The position numbers and the translations under genes are program-made. DNA of 64,000 nt from Tardiphaga sp. 709 (GTDB taxonomy: Bacteria; Pseudomonadota; Alphaproteobacteria; Rhizobiales; Xanthobacteraceae), in the NCBI RefSeq assembly GCF_032401055.1, contig NZ_CP135529.1, positions 372,001 through 436,000 of the forward strand, written 5' to 3'. Shown here piece by piece: positions 7,166 through 17,079 of the stretch (its first letter is position 1; each line of letters starts with the position of its first letter). The notes beneath the pieces were generated by a model that did no database searches, was not told the DNA's origin, and saw nothing but the letters and a program-made list of their open reading frames with translations.

Positions 7166-7903
7166 TCAGGCGTGCTTCTTGCGCCGCCAGTCGCGCTTGG
7201 GCTTCGGCTTGGGCGCCAGTTCCGGCATGACGCTCTGGGCTTCGCGATATTTCGCCAGCATCCGCTCGAAGGCCTCGTTCAGCGTCGCTTCGATATCTGG
7301 CTTCCGTTCGAGGCTAGCCAGCAGCATCCCCGCGGCTTCGATGGTCGACAGGCCGTCCTTGCGTGGTTCGCGGCGCAACTTGCCGTAAAGCGACGGTTTG
7401 GCCGGTCCAAGAATGACGCGCTGGCATTTCAGCATCCAGGCATTACGCCACCACAGCGCCTTGGCCTGACTCCAGGTACCGTCGAGCAGCACGATACCCT
7501 GGATGTCTTTCAGCAATGCGCGCTGGTTTTCCTCAGCCTGACCCTTGCGATCGATGGCCAGGATGTCGCGATCGGTCTCGTAATCGGTGACCTTGGCCGA
7601 GCCAAGGTAGAGGATCGCCCAACGGGCCGGATCGGCGACCGGCTTACCCAGCGCCTTGGCGAGGCTCGGCCAGGACAGGCCGATTTTGACCGTGGCCTTC
7701 TTGAAATGCAGGGCTGCGACGCGGGCGGTGGCTAGCGCCCTGTCCTGCTCCTGCGGATGCTGCAGGATCAGGAGTTCGATCTTGTTGTCGATGGGCGTGA
7801 TGCTGTCGCAGATGCACAGCGGCATCGGCTTGTGACAATGCGGACATTCCGGGATCGCCTCGACGACCCCGTCAGCGGCTTGCATATCTGATTTCTTGGA
7901 CAT
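7166..7903 (-). CDS. DTW-domain tRNA-uridine aminocarboxypropyltransferase
   Basis: A 245-residue cytoplasmic protein of the DTW family, whose members (TapT/YfiP, DTWD1/2) transfer the 3-amino-3-carboxypropyl group of S-adenosylmethionine to uridine in tRNA. Visible are the N-terminal metal-binding CPHCHKPMPLCIC, the LLILQHPQE element and the signature LLDGTWSQAK (DGTW for the DTW motif). The C terminus is a Lys/Arg/Pro tail suited to RNA contact. It stands alone, convergent with the small exported protein and downstream of the RND efflux operon on the same strand. Confidence 0.85.
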   Translation of the reverse strand: MSKKSDMQAADGVVEAIPECPHCHKPMPLCICDSITPIDNKIELLILQHPQEQDRALATARVAALHFKKATVKIGLSWPSLAKALGKPVADPARWAILYLGSAKVTDYETDRDILAIDRKGQAEENQRALLKDIQGIVLLDGTWSQAKALWWRNAWMLKCQRVILGPAKPSLYGKLRREPRKDGLSTIEAAGMLLASLERKPDIEATLNEAFERMLAKYREAQSVMPELAPKPKPKRDWRRKKHA

Positions 7904-7960
7904 TGCCCGCTATACGCTGCGCGGCCCGAGGCTTCAACCGCCGTTACCCCCAAGATATGG

Positions 7961-10900
7961 CTATTCGGCCGGGGCTGGCAGCGGTGCCGGGCGGGAGCGA
8001 TTACGCAGCCGATCGATCAGGAGATAGATCACCGGCGTGGTGTAAAGCGTCAGCACCTGCGAGACGAACAACCCGCCGATGATGGTGATGCCCAGCGGGC
8101 GGCGCAGTTCCGTGCCCGGCCCGGTCGCGATTACCAGCGGGATCGCCGCGAATACCGCCGCCAGCGAGGTCATCAGGATCGGGCGGAAGCGCACGGTGCA
8201 GGCCTCGAAGATCGCCTCGGCGGGCGACAGTCCGCGATGCCGCTCCGCCTCGATGGCGAAATCGACCATCATGATTCCGTTCTTCTTGACGATGCCGATG
8301 AGGAGAATGATGCCGACGAAGGCGATCACGGTCAGCGGCGTATTGGTAATCTGCAACGCCAGCAACGCGCCGAGTCCCGCCGAGGGCAGCGTCGAGATGA
8401 TGGTCAGAGGATGCACCAGGCTCTCATAGAGCACGCCCAGCACGATATACATCGCGATGAGCGCGCCGAGGATCAGCAGCGGCTGCCGCCCCGTGGTCTT
8501 GCTGAAGTCACCGGCATTGCCATCGAAGCCGCCCCGGATTCCTTCGGGCATATGCAGTTCGTCGACCGCGCGCTGGATGTTGCCTGTCACGGCATCGAGC
8601 TGCACGCCGGGTAGCGTGTTGAACGACACCGTCGTCGACGGGAAACCCTGCGAGTGGAACACCGCCAGCGCCGACAACGTGCGCGACATGCGCACAACCG
8701 CCGACAGCGGCACCTGCGACCCATTCAGGCCCGCGACATAGATTCGATCGAGATCGGACGGATCGTTCTGGAATTTCGGATCGACTTCCAGCACCACCTT
8801 GTACTGGTTGCGCTGGGTGTAGATCGTCGAGATCTGCCGCTGCGAGAATGCGTTGTTCAAGGCGTTGTCGATGTCCTGCACCTTGACGCCAAGGCTCGAT
8901 GCCATCTTGCGGTCGATGGTCAGCGTCAATTGTAATCCGCCGGGATCGCGGTCGCTCGACACATCGGTGATGCCCTCGACGCTCTCCAGCCGTTTGCCGA
9001 CCAGCGGTGCCCATTTCTGCAGGAGATCGAGATTGGTCGAGGTCAGCGTGTATTGGTAGTTAGAGTCGCTCTGGCGTCCGCCAGCGCGCAGATCCTGGGC
9101 AGCAAACATGAAGAGACGAATACCCGGGACCGCGCTGAGCTTCGGACGCAACCGGTTGATGACGTCTTCGGTCGACGCTCCATTGCGCTCCTCTGGTGGT
9201 TTCAAGGCGATAAACATCGTGCCGCGGTTGGCGCCGCCGCCGCCCGGGCCGCCAGTGCCGCCAAGCGACGAGCCAACACTGGCCACGCCCGGATCGGCCA
9301 GCACGAGATCAGCCATGTGCTGCTGCAATCCGAGCATCGCCTGAAACGAGACATCGGCCGATGCGCGCGTTGCACCGATGACGAAGCCACTGTCGTCGTT
9401 CGGGAAAAAACCTTTCGGCGTCTTGATATAGAGTGTGACCGTCAGCGCGATGGTGGCGAAGAACACCACCAGCGTCAGGAATGGAAAACCCAACACCACA
9501 TGCAGGGTGCGCTCATAGAATGCCACGATGCGTGACAGCGTGCCTTCGACAATGCGGTCGAAACGGGTTTCGGTGCTCGACAGACCGCTCTTGATATATT
9601 GTGCGCAGATCATCGGTGTCACCGTCAGCGACACCAGCGTCGAGACGATAATCGAGAATGTCAGCGTCAACGAGAATTCGCGCAGCAATCGGCCGACCAG
9701 ACCGTCCATGAAGATCAGCGGGATGAAGGCGGCAATCAACGACAGGCTGATCGATAGCACCGTGAAGCCGATCTGCCTGGCGCCGGCGAGCGCCGCCTGC
9801 ATTGGCGCCATGCCCTCTTCGAGATTGCGGTACATGTTCTCGATCATGACGATGGCGTCGTCGACCACAAAGCCGACAGAGATCGCCAGCGCCATCAGCG
9901 ACAGATTGTTGATCGAGAAGCCGGCCAGCCACATGCCGACGCAGGTGCCGGCCAACGCCAGCGGTACCGAGACGCCGGCCGCGATGGTGGGTGTGCCACG
10001 ACGCAGGAACAGGAACACCACGGCCATTACCAGTACGGCCGTGGCAAATAGCGTCCACTCCATGTCCTCGACCGAGGCTCGAATGGTACCCGTGCGGTCG
10101 GTCAAAACCGAAATCTCGATCCCCGCGGGAATCCATTGTTTCAGATCGGGGATCAGCGCTTTCACCCGATCGACGGTGTCGATGACGTTGGCGTCGCCCT
10201 GTTTGGTGATCTGGATCAGCACCGCCGGCTGCTTGTTGAACCAGGCAACCGAGCGGCTGTTGCGCGTCGCATCCTGAACATCGGCGACATCAGACAGCCG
10301 CAGATAATTGCCGTTCGAACTCTTGACGATGATCTCGCGAAATTCTTCCGCCGTGCGCATCTGCGGATTCATCGAGATCGTCTCGCTCTGCCGCGATCCC
10401 TGGAAGATGCCGACAGGACCGAGCGGATTGGCATTGACGATGGCAGTGCGCACGTCGTCGGTGGCAATCCCGGCATTCGACAGCGCGACCGGATTGAGTT
10501 GGATGCGCACTGCGGGCTGGTCGGCGCCGCTGGCAGTGACTTCGCCAACCCCCGGCACCTGCGACAGCCGCTGTACGATCACGGTGTCGGCGACGTCGTA
10601 GATTGCGGACGCGGACATCGTCGGCGACGTCAAAGCGAGAATGAAGACAGGTGCGGCTGACGGATTCGCCTTGCGGAACGTCGGTAGCGTCGGAAGATCG
10701 GTCGGCAGATCGGCCATCGACGCATTGATGGCAGCCTGGACGTCACGCGCGGCGCGATCGACATCGCGGCCGATCGCGAATTGCAACTGAATACTGGTCG
10801 AGCCCAGCGAACTCGTTGAGGTGATCTGATCGAGGCCGGCGATGATGCCCAGACGTCGTTCCAGCGGCGCAGCAACGGTCGCCGCCATGATCGACGGATC

Positions 10901-11068
10901 GGCGCCGGGACGCGACGCCTGCACCCGGATCATCGGGAAATCGACATTGGGCGTCGCTGCGACGGGCAAGAAGTGATAGGCGACGACGCCGAGAAGAAAC
11001 AGTCCGATCGCTAGCAACGTAGTGCCGACCGGCCGCATGATGAATGGCGCTGAGATGGAGATGGAAGC
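7961..11068 (-). CDS. RND efflux permease, MdtC-like
   Basis: Inner-membrane proton/drug antiporter of about 1036 residues, full length for the HAE1 RND family (12 membrane segments, two large periplasmic loops). The N terminus (ISAPFIMRPVGTTLL) and the transmembrane-4 proton-relay pair in VGFVVDDAIVMIENM near residue 400 are intact. So is the TM10 lysine in IVKKNGIMMVDFA. The gene begins at a GTG that overlaps the stop of the upstream permease (TAGTG; first base at 11071), so the two are coupled. Two different permeases in one operon recall MdtBC, which works as a mixed trimer. Substrate unknown. Confidence 0.85.
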   Translation of the reverse strand, partial: ASISISAPFIMRPVGTTLLAIGLFLLGVVAYHFLPVAATPNVDFPMIRVQASRPGADPSIMAATVAAPLERRLGIIAGLDQITSTSSLGSTSIQLQFAIGRDVDRAARDVQAAINASMADLPTDLPTLPTFRKANPSAAPVFILALTSPTMSASAIYDVADTVIVQRLSQVPGVGEVTASGADQPAVRIQLNPVALSNAGIATDDVRTAIVNANPLGPVGIFQGSRQSETISMNPQMRTAEEFREIIVKSSNGNYLRLSDVADVQDATRNSRSVAWFNKQPAVLIQITKQGDANVIDTVDRVKALIPDLKQWIPAGIEISVLTDRTGTIRASVEDMEWTLFATAVLVMAVVFLFLRRGTPTIAAGVSVPLALAGTCVGMWLAGFSINNLSLMALAISVGFVVDDAIVMIENMYRNLEEGMAPMQAALAGARQIGFTVLSISLSLIAAFIPLIFMDGLVGRLLREFSLTLTFSIIVSTLVSLTVTPMICAQYIKSGLSSTETRFDRIVEGTLSRIVAFYERTLHVVLGFPFLTLVVFFATIALTVTLYIKTPKGFFPNDDSGFVIGATRASADVSFQAMLGLQQHMADLVLADPGVASVGSSLGGTGGPGGGGANRGTMFIALKPPEERNGASTEDVINRLRPKLSAVPGIRLFMFAAQDLRAGGRQSDSNYQYTLTSTNLDLLQKWAPLVGKRLESVEGITDVSSDRDPGGLQLTLTIDRKMASSLGVKVQDIDNALNNAFSQRQISTIYTQRNQYKVVLEVDPKFQNDPSDLDRIYVAGLNGSQVPLSAVVRMSRTLSALAVFHSQGFPSTTVSFNTLPGVQLDAVTGNIQRAVDELHMPEGIRGGFDGNAGDFSKTTGRQPLLILGALIAMYIVLGVLYESLVHPLTIISTLPSAGLGALLALQITNTPLTVIAFVGIILLIGIVKKNGIMMVDFAIEAERHRGLSPAEAIFEACTVRFRPILMTSLAAVFAAIPLVIATGPGTELRRPLGITIIGGLFVSQVLTLYTTPVIYLLIDRLRNRSRPAPLPAPAE

Positions 11069-11070
11069 CA

Positions 11071-14000
11071 CTAGGGCGGCCCCCCTGCTCCCGCCGTTCC
11101 GGCTGCACCCGTGACGGGCGGTGCACTCTTCTCGAACCGGCGATTGATGCGATCCAGCGCCAGATAGATCACCGGCGTGGTGTAGAGCGTCAGGATCTGG
11201 CTGAGTAGCAGACCGCCGATGATCGACACACCGAGCGGGAAGCGCAGCTCTGCGCCGGTGCCGCTTTCGATCGCCAGCGGCAACGCACCAAACAATGCCG
11301 CCAGCGTCGTCATCATGATGGGCCGGAACCGCAGCAGACAGGCTTCGACGATCGCCGCTTCCGGTGCCATGCCGCGATTGCGCTCGGCATCCAGCGCGAA
11401 GTCGATCATCATGATCGCGTTCTTCTTGACGATGCCCATCAAGAGGATGATGCCGATCAGGCCGATCACGGACAGATCCTGTCCGGTCAGCATCAGCGCG
11501 AGTATGGCGCCGACGCCGGCCGAAGGCAGCGTCGAGAGAATCGTGATCGGATGAATGTAGCTCTCATAGAGCACACCGAGCACGATATAGATCGTCACCA
11601 GCGCCGCGAGGATCAGCCACGGCTGTCCGGACAGCGACTTGGAAAACTCGGCCGCATCGCCGGAGAACATCCCGACAATGCTGGTCGGCATGCCGATCCG
11701 GGTCTCGATCTTTTTGACTTCCTCAACCGCGTCACCAAGCGCCTCGTTCGGTGCGAGATTGAAGCTGAGCGAGATCGCGGGGAATTGCGCCTGATGCGAG
11801 ATCGCCAGTGGCGCCGTGGTACGCGTCAATGTAGCTACGGCAGACAGCGGCACCTGCGCGCCTGCCACACCGGGCAGATACAGTTTCGACAGCACATCGG
11901 GATCGCGCTGCTGCGACGGCAATGCTTCCAGCACGACGCGGTATTGATTGGCCTGACCGTAGATAGTCGAAATCTGGCGCTGCGCGAAGGCATCATTCAG
12001 CGTGTCGGTGACGCCCTGCAGGTTGACGCCCAATTGTCCGGCGCGCTGTCGGTTGATATCGAGCGAGGCCCGCAATCCGCCGGTCTGCGCTTCCGAGGAC
12101 ACATCGCGGAACATCGGATCGCGGCGCAATTCGGTGACCAGCTTCTGCGACCATTCGGTCACCTGCGCAGCGTCGGTCCCTGTCAGCGTATATTGATACT
12201 GCGAGCGGCTCGCTTGCGTGCTGATCTGGATATCCTGCACGGGCTGGAAATATACGGTCATGCCCGGGATCGCCGCAACGCGATCCTTGAGTCGCGCGAT
12301 CACAGCATTCATGTCATCCTTGCGCTCGCCGCGCGGCTTCAGGGTCATCACCAGCCGACCGACATTGGTGGTCGGATTGACCGAGCCGCCGCCGATCACC
12401 GAGATGATTCCTGTCACATCCGGATCGGCCTGGATCGCCGCCGCCGCCGCGCTCTGCCGGCTCTGCATTTCCGTGAAAGACACGTCGGCGCCGGCTTCTG
12501 TCACCGCAGTAATCGAGGCCGTGTCCTGCAGCGGCAGGAAGCCCTTGGGGGCGATGACATAGAGGCCGAGCGTCGCGACGATGGTCAGGAACGTGACGAC
12601 CAGCGTCGCCGGCTGATGCTGCAACACCCACAACAGCGTGCGGTGATAGAATGCCACCATACGGTCGATGAAGCGGCTGACGGCGCCCAAGCCGGGCACC
12701 TGCCATTCATCCTTGGTGTGCTTCAAAAGCCGCGAGCACATCATCGGCGTCAGAGTCAGCGAGACCACGGCAGACATGACCACGGCGATGGTCAGCGTCA
12801 TCGCGAATTCACGGAACATGCGGCCCACAAGACCGGACATGAACAACAGTGGAATAAACACCGCAATCAGCGACACCGTCAGCGAGATCACCGTAAAGCC
12901 GATTTCGCTGGCGCCTGCCAAAGCTGCCTGCATCGGGCTCTCGCCCTCTTCCATGTGACGGACGATGTTCTCGATCATCACGATGGCGTCGTCGACGACA
13001 AAGCCGGTACCGATGGTCAGCGCCATCAGGCTGAGATTGTCGAGGCTGAAGCCGGCGAAATACATCACGCCGAAGGAGGTGATTAGCGACAGCGGCAGCG
13101 CCACACCGGCAATCAGCGTTGCACGCAGCGACCGCAGGAACAGCAGCACCACCAAGGTCACGAGGATGACGGACAGCACCAGCGTGAATTGCACGTCATG
13201 GACCGAGGCGCGGATGGTCACGGTGCGATCGCTGACGATGGTCAGCTTGACGCCGGCCGGCATCGAGCGCTGCACCTTCGGAATTTCCTCGCGTATCTGG
13301 CGAACGACCTCGATGACATTGGCACCGGGTTGACGCTGGATCTCGATGATGACGGCAGGCGTGCCTTGATACCAACCGCCAGTGCGGTCGTTTTCCAGCC
13401 CATCGACGATCTGCGCGATGTCGCCGATGGTGACAGGGGATCCGTTGCGATAAGCGATAATGATCGGCCGATACTGATCCGCCGCCGCGATCTGGTCGTT
13501 AGCCGCAATCGTGTAGGCCTGCTGCGCGCCATCGAGCGAGCCCTTGGGACCCGACACATTGGCGCCGGCGATCGCTGCGCGCAGGTCTTCCATCGCGATG
13601 CCGTAGGCAGCGAGCCGCGCCAGATCCGCCTGCACCCGCACCGCTGGCTTCAAGCCGCCAAGCACGGCAACCTTGCCGACACCCGAAATCTGGCTGAGCC
13701 GCTGCGCCAGCAATGTATCGGACAGGTCGCTCATCGATCGCAGCGAGATGGTGTCCGAGGTCAGCGCCAGCGTCATCACCGGCGCGTCGGCCGGATTGAC
13801 CTTCGCGTAGACCGGCGGATATGGCAGGTTTTTCGGCAGAACGCCGGCGGCCGCATTGATCGCCGCCTGCACGTCCTGGGTCGCGCCATCGATATCGCGG
13901 TTCAGATCGAACTGCAGCGATATCTGGCTGACGCCGAACGAGCTCGTCGAGGTCATCGATGACAGCGACGGAATCTGTCCGAGCTGACGCTCCAGAGGCG

Positions 14001-14193
14001 CGGTGATCAGCGACGCGGTCACTTCGGGGCTCGCGCCCGGCAATTGCGTCGAGACCTGCACGGTGGGGAAATCGACCTGCGGCAGCGCCGACACCGGAAG
14101 CCCGAAGTAGCCAAGCGCGCCACCGATCAACAACGCGATGCCGAGCAGCGACGTCGCGATGGGCCGGCGGATGAAGGGTTCCGAGACGCTCAT
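11071..14193 (-). CDS. RND efflux permease, MdtB-like
   Basis: A 1040-residue RND permease, paralogous to the next gene downstream. It has SEPFIRRPIATSLL at the N terminus and TGFVVDDAIVMIENIVRHMEEG around residue 400 with the two essential Asp. GIVKKNAIMMIDFALDAER in TM10 carries the conserved Lys. A Pro/Gly/Ala tail ends the protein. It lies 62 bases after the membrane-fusion gene in the same operon. The arrangement NodT - fusion protein - two permeases suggests one tripartite pump spanning both membranes, probably exporting hydrophobic or amphipathic compounds. Confidence 0.85.
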   Translation of the reverse strand: MSVSEPFIRRPIATSLLGIALLIGGALGYFGLPVSALPQVDFPTVQVSTQLPGASPEVTASLITAPLERQLGQIPSLSSMTSTSSFGVSQISLQFDLNRDIDGATQDVQAAINAAAGVLPKNLPYPPVYAKVNPADAPVMTLALTSDTISLRSMSDLSDTLLAQRLSQISGVGKVAVLGGLKPAVRVQADLARLAAYGIAMEDLRAAIAGANVSGPKGSLDGAQQAYTIAANDQIAAADQYRPIIIAYRNGSPVTIGDIAQIVDGLENDRTGGWYQGTPAVIIEIQRQPGANVIEVVRQIREEIPKVQRSMPAGVKLTIVSDRTVTIRASVHDVQFTLVLSVILVTLVVLLFLRSLRATLIAGVALPLSLITSFGVMYFAGFSLDNLSLMALTIGTGFVVDDAIVMIENIVRHMEEGESPMQAALAGASEIGFTVISLTVSLIAVFIPLLFMSGLVGRMFREFAMTLTIAVVMSAVVSLTLTPMMCSRLLKHTKDEWQVPGLGAVSRFIDRMVAFYHRTLLWVLQHQPATLVVTFLTIVATLGLYVIAPKGFLPLQDTASITAVTEAGADVSFTEMQSRQSAAAAAIQADPDVTGIISVIGGGSVNPTTNVGRLVMTLKPRGERKDDMNAVIARLKDRVAAIPGMTVYFQPVQDIQISTQASRSQYQYTLTGTDAAQVTEWSQKLVTELRRDPMFRDVSSEAQTGGLRASLDINRQRAGQLGVNLQGVTDTLNDAFAQRQISTIYGQANQYRVVLEALPSQQRDPDVLSKLYLPGVAGAQVPLSAVATLTRTTAPLAISHQAQFPAISLSFNLAPNEALGDAVEEVKKIETRIGMPTSIVGMFSGDAAEFSKSLSGQPWLILAALVTIYIVLGVLYESYIHPITILSTLPSAGVGAILALMLTGQDLSVIGLIGIILLMGIVKKNAIMMIDFALDAERNRGMAPEAAIVEACLLRFRPIMMTTLAALFGALPLAIESGTGAELRFPLGVSIIGGLLLSQILTLYTTPVIYLALDRINRRFEKSAPPVTGAAGTAGAGGPP

Positions 14194-14255
14194 GACTGTG
14201 CGCTCTTTGGTATCGAAATCATCAACTCAAGCGATCGATCGTGCGAACATCATGG

Positions 14256-15644
14256 CTACTTCGCTCCCGATGGCGCAGCGCTCGGGCTGGCTGGAGGCGG
14301 CGTCTGGCCAATCGGCGCCTGCGGATTGCCCTGGCCGCTCGCGCCACCCGAATTCTGGCCACGCTTGCCACGACGTTCGCCGGCATCATTGCCCTTGCCC
14401 CCGCCACGCTTGCGTGGTGCCAAGTCGGCGGTCGGTTCCTGATCGTTGGTGCCGACAGAAACCTTCGATCCTTCTGCGAGATTGGCAAAGCCCGTGGTGA
14501 CAACACGCTCGGTCGCCGACAGGCCCTTGGCGATGACGGCCGTGGTCTCGTTCTGCTGCGTAACGGTGACCGGCACCGCCTTGACGATGTCGCCCTCCTC
14601 GATCACGTAACTGAACGTGCCGGCGGGACCGCGTTGCACGGCCGAGGTCGGCACCACCATCGCATCCTTCACTGTCTCGACTTTCAGCCGCACATTGACG
14701 AACTGGCCGGGCCAGAGCTGATAATTCGGGTTCGGGAATTCGGCCTTCAGCTTCACGGTGCCCGTGGTGGTATCGACCTGATTGTCGATGCCGGTGAGCG
14801 TACCGGTATCGATGACGGTGACGCCGTCATTGCCGAACACGTCGACCATCAGCGTGCCCTTGGCAGCAGCGGCATTGGCGCGGACGATCTGCTGCTGCGG
14901 CAGGCTGAACACTACGGCGATGGGCTGCAGCTGCGTGATCACCACGAGGCCCGTGGTATCGGAGGCGTGGATGATGTTGCCCTGATCGACCTGACGCAGG
15001 CCGGCCCGGCCAGAGAGCGGCGCGATGATCTTGGTGTAGCTCAGCGTTGCGGCGGCATTGTCGATGGCAGCCTGATCGGCATTCACCAGCGCCTCCTGCT
15101 GGGCAACAAGCGACTTCTGGGTGTCGGCCTGCTGCTTGGAGCCGGCGTTTGACGTTGCGAGCTGCTGGTAGCGGATCAGGTCGAGCCGCGCATTGGCCAG
15201 CGTCGCCTCGTCCTGCGCTTTCTTGGCGACGGCCTGATCGTACAGCGCCTTGTAGAGCACCGGGTCAATCTCGCCGAGCACATCGCCCGCCTTGACGTCC
15301 TGGCCTTCCTTGAAATTGACCTTGATCAGCTTGCCGTCGACCTGTGCGCGCACCGTGACATTGTTCAAGGCCTTCACCGAGCCGACGCCATCGAGATAGA
15401 CCGGCACGTCCTGGATCTTCGGCGTCGCCGCGAGCACCGGCACCGTCATCATGTCCGGCCGGAAACCGCCGCGGTTGGCGGTCTGACGCTGCTGGAAGGC
15501 GTTCCAGCCGATATAGCCGAGCCCGCCGAGGATCAGCAGCGTCACGGCGATCGACACCGTGCGTCGGCGCGCCTTGCCGGCGACCTTGGCGACACCATCG
15601 CCCGTCGCTTTCGCGGCCTCTTTCAACTCCGGCTTAAAGAGCAT
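14256..15644 (-). CDS. RND periplasmic adaptor (MdtA-like, HlyD family)
   Basis: A 462-residue membrane-fusion protein. It has one N-terminal anchor segment (VSIAVTLLILGGLGYIGW), a barrel-sandwich lipoyl half-motif (VRAQVDGKLIKVNFKEGQDVKAGDVLGEID) and an alpha-helical hairpin with LDLIRYQQL. The second lipoyl half is SYTKIIAPLSGRAGLRQVDQGN, and a Gly/Lys/Arg/Pro-rich disordered tail ends the protein. It links the permeases to the NodT outer-membrane channel. The start at 15644 is chosen because it overlaps the end of nodT by 11 bases with a GGAAAG site upstream; the frame is open further but inside nodT. Confidence 0.85.
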   Translation of the reverse strand: MLFKPELKEAAKATGDGVAKVAGKARRRTVSIAVTLLILGGLGYIGWNAFQQRQTANRGGFRPDMMTVPVLAATPKIQDVPVYLDGVGSVKALNNVTVRAQVDGKLIKVNFKEGQDVKAGDVLGEIDPVLYKALYDQAVAKKAQDEATLANARLDLIRYQQLATSNAGSKQQADTQKSLVAQQEALVNADQAAIDNAAATLSYTKIIAPLSGRAGLRQVDQGNIIHASDTTGLVVITQLQPIAVVFSLPQQQIVRANAAAAKGTLMVDVFGNDGVTVIDTGTLTGIDNQVDTTTGTVKLKAEFPNPNYQLWPGQFVNVRLKVETVKDAMVVPTSAVQRGPAGTFSYVIEEGDIVKAVPVTVTQQNETTAVIAKGLSATERVVTTGFANLAEGSKVSVGTNDQEPTADLAPRKRGGGKGNDAGERRGKRGQNSGGASGQGNPQAPIGQTPPPASPSAAPSGAK

Positions 15645-17079
15645 TGACCGGTCTTTCCATTTTCGGCTCCCAGCCGCCCCCCAGCGCCTGATAGAGGCTG
15701 ATGATCGCCTGCAGCCGCGCCAGTTGCGCCTGCGACAGGACATCTTCCGCCTGGAACAGTGTCAGTTGGGTGTTTAGCACAGTTACGATGTCAGCGGTTC
15801 CGGCGCGCAATTGCTGCTCGGACAGTTCGAAAGCCCGCTTCGACGCGCGGACCACCTCGCGTTGCAGCCGCAACCGCTCGGTGGTCTGGCGGATCGCGAC
15901 CAGCGCGTTGTCGACGTCGGCAAAGGACTGGACGACGGTCTTTCGATAGGTCTGCAGGAGCTCGTCCTGCCGCGCCTGGGTCAGTTCGAAATTGCCCTGG
16001 ATGCGCCCGCCATCGAAAATCGGCTGGGTCAGGCCGCCGACGAGGCTGAAGAAGGCGGCGTTGGGTTGGAACAGCGAGGCCAGTGCAGCGCTCTGATAAC
16101 CGCCCGAGCCGGTCAACTGGATACTCGGAAAGAACTGCGCCCGGGCGCTGCCGACATTGGCCGTGGCCGAGGCCAATTGCGCCTCCTGCCGGCGGATATC
16201 CGGCCGCTGGGTCAGCAGTTCCGACGGCAGGCCGGGCGTGACGCGCGGGGCTGCGATATTGTTCAGCGAGCCGCCGGCCACGCGCACGCTTTCAGGGGGC
16301 CGGGACACTAGCGTCGCTAGCGCATTGACGTTCTGCGCCAGCGTGGTGCGCAGCGGCGGCACCGCAGCGCGCTGATTGGCCAGCACGCTTTCCTGCTGCG
16401 CGACATCGAGATCGGTGCCGGTGCCGGCACTGAAGCGCTGTTTGATCGCATCAAGGATGCGCTGCGCGCTGGCGATGTTGCGCTCCGCCGTGCGAATGCG
16501 GTCCTGCGAGGTCAGCACCTGGAAATACGCATTGGCGACCGCCGCCATAGTGGTCAGCGCCACCACGTCGCGGTCGAAACGATTGGCCGTCGAGGTCTCT
16601 TCCGCAGCCAGCGCCGCGTCGCGGTTCTTGCCCCAGAAATCGATCTCGTAGCTTGCCGAGAGCGAGGCCGAATAGGTCACCACCTCGCGGCCGCCATTGG
16701 TCAGGCCGCTGGAGCTTGAGCCCGAGGTCCGCGAATAGGTCTCCTGCCCGCTGCCGCTCACGCTGGGCAGCAGCGCGGCGCCGGTGATTCGGGCCTGGGC
16801 GTCCGCCTGCATGATTCGCGATGTTGCCGCAGCGATATCGAGGTTGACCGTCTGGGCCTCCTCCATCAGCTGCGTCAGTTCCCTGGAGCGAAAGCCGCGC
16901 CACCAGTCCAGTGTCGGCGTGGCGCCGTTCGGATTGGCCAGCCGTGCCGCCTTATAGCCCTCGGGAATATCGAGCGCCGGATCAGGCAGATCCTTGGTCA
17001 AAATGCATCCTACCGAACTGGCAGCAACGGCAAAGGCGATGACCGAACGCCCGATCTTTTTCGCGAAGACGAGATTCAC
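15634..17079 (-). CDS. NodT-family outer-membrane efflux lipoprotein
   Basis: A 481-residue TolC-like channel of the NodT family. The signal peptide ends in a lipobox (ASSVGC, Cys25), so it is anchored by lipid. Two OEP repeats follow: residues about 60-260 with DWWRGFRSREL, and about 290-460 with LLTQRPDIRRQEAQL and the PSIQLTGSGGY element. It starts at GTG; no better ATG is available in frame. First gene of a four-gene efflux operon that continues with the adaptor and two permeases. No TetR- or LysR-type regulator lies next to it. Confidence 0.85.
   Translation of the reverse strand: MNLVFAKKIGRSVIAFAVAASSVGCILTKDLPDPALDIPEGYKAARLANPNGATPTLDWWRGFRSRELTQLMEEAQTVNLDIAAATSRIMQADAQARITGAALLPSVSGSGQETYSRTSGSSSSGLTNGGREVVTYSASLSASYEIDFWGKNRDAALAAEETSTANRFDRDVVALTTMAAVANAYFQVLTSQDRIRTAERNIASAQRILDAIKQRFSAGTGTDLDVAQQESVLANQRAAVPPLRTTLAQNVNALATLVSRPPESVRVAGGSLNNIAAPRVTPGLPSELLTQRPDIRRQEAQLASATANVGSARAQFFPSIQLTGSGGYQSAALASLFQPNAAFFSLVGGLTQPIFDGGRIQGNFELTQARQDELLQTYRKTVVQSFADVDNALVAIRQTTERLRLQREVVRASKRAFELSEQQLRAGTADIVTVLNTQLTLFQAEDVLSQAQLARLQAIISLYQALGGGWEPKMERPVNAL

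Noticed and set aside
9513..10136. 207-codon minus-strand frame inside the MdtC-like permease
   Set aside because: Alternative frame of the permease with repetitive Arg/Gly/His composition.
11551..13086. Long 511-codon plus-strand frame opposite the MdtB-like permease
   Set aside because: It is the mirror of a well-supported RND gene; its product is His/Arg/Asp-rich and without any domain, as expected for antisense frames in high-GC DNA.
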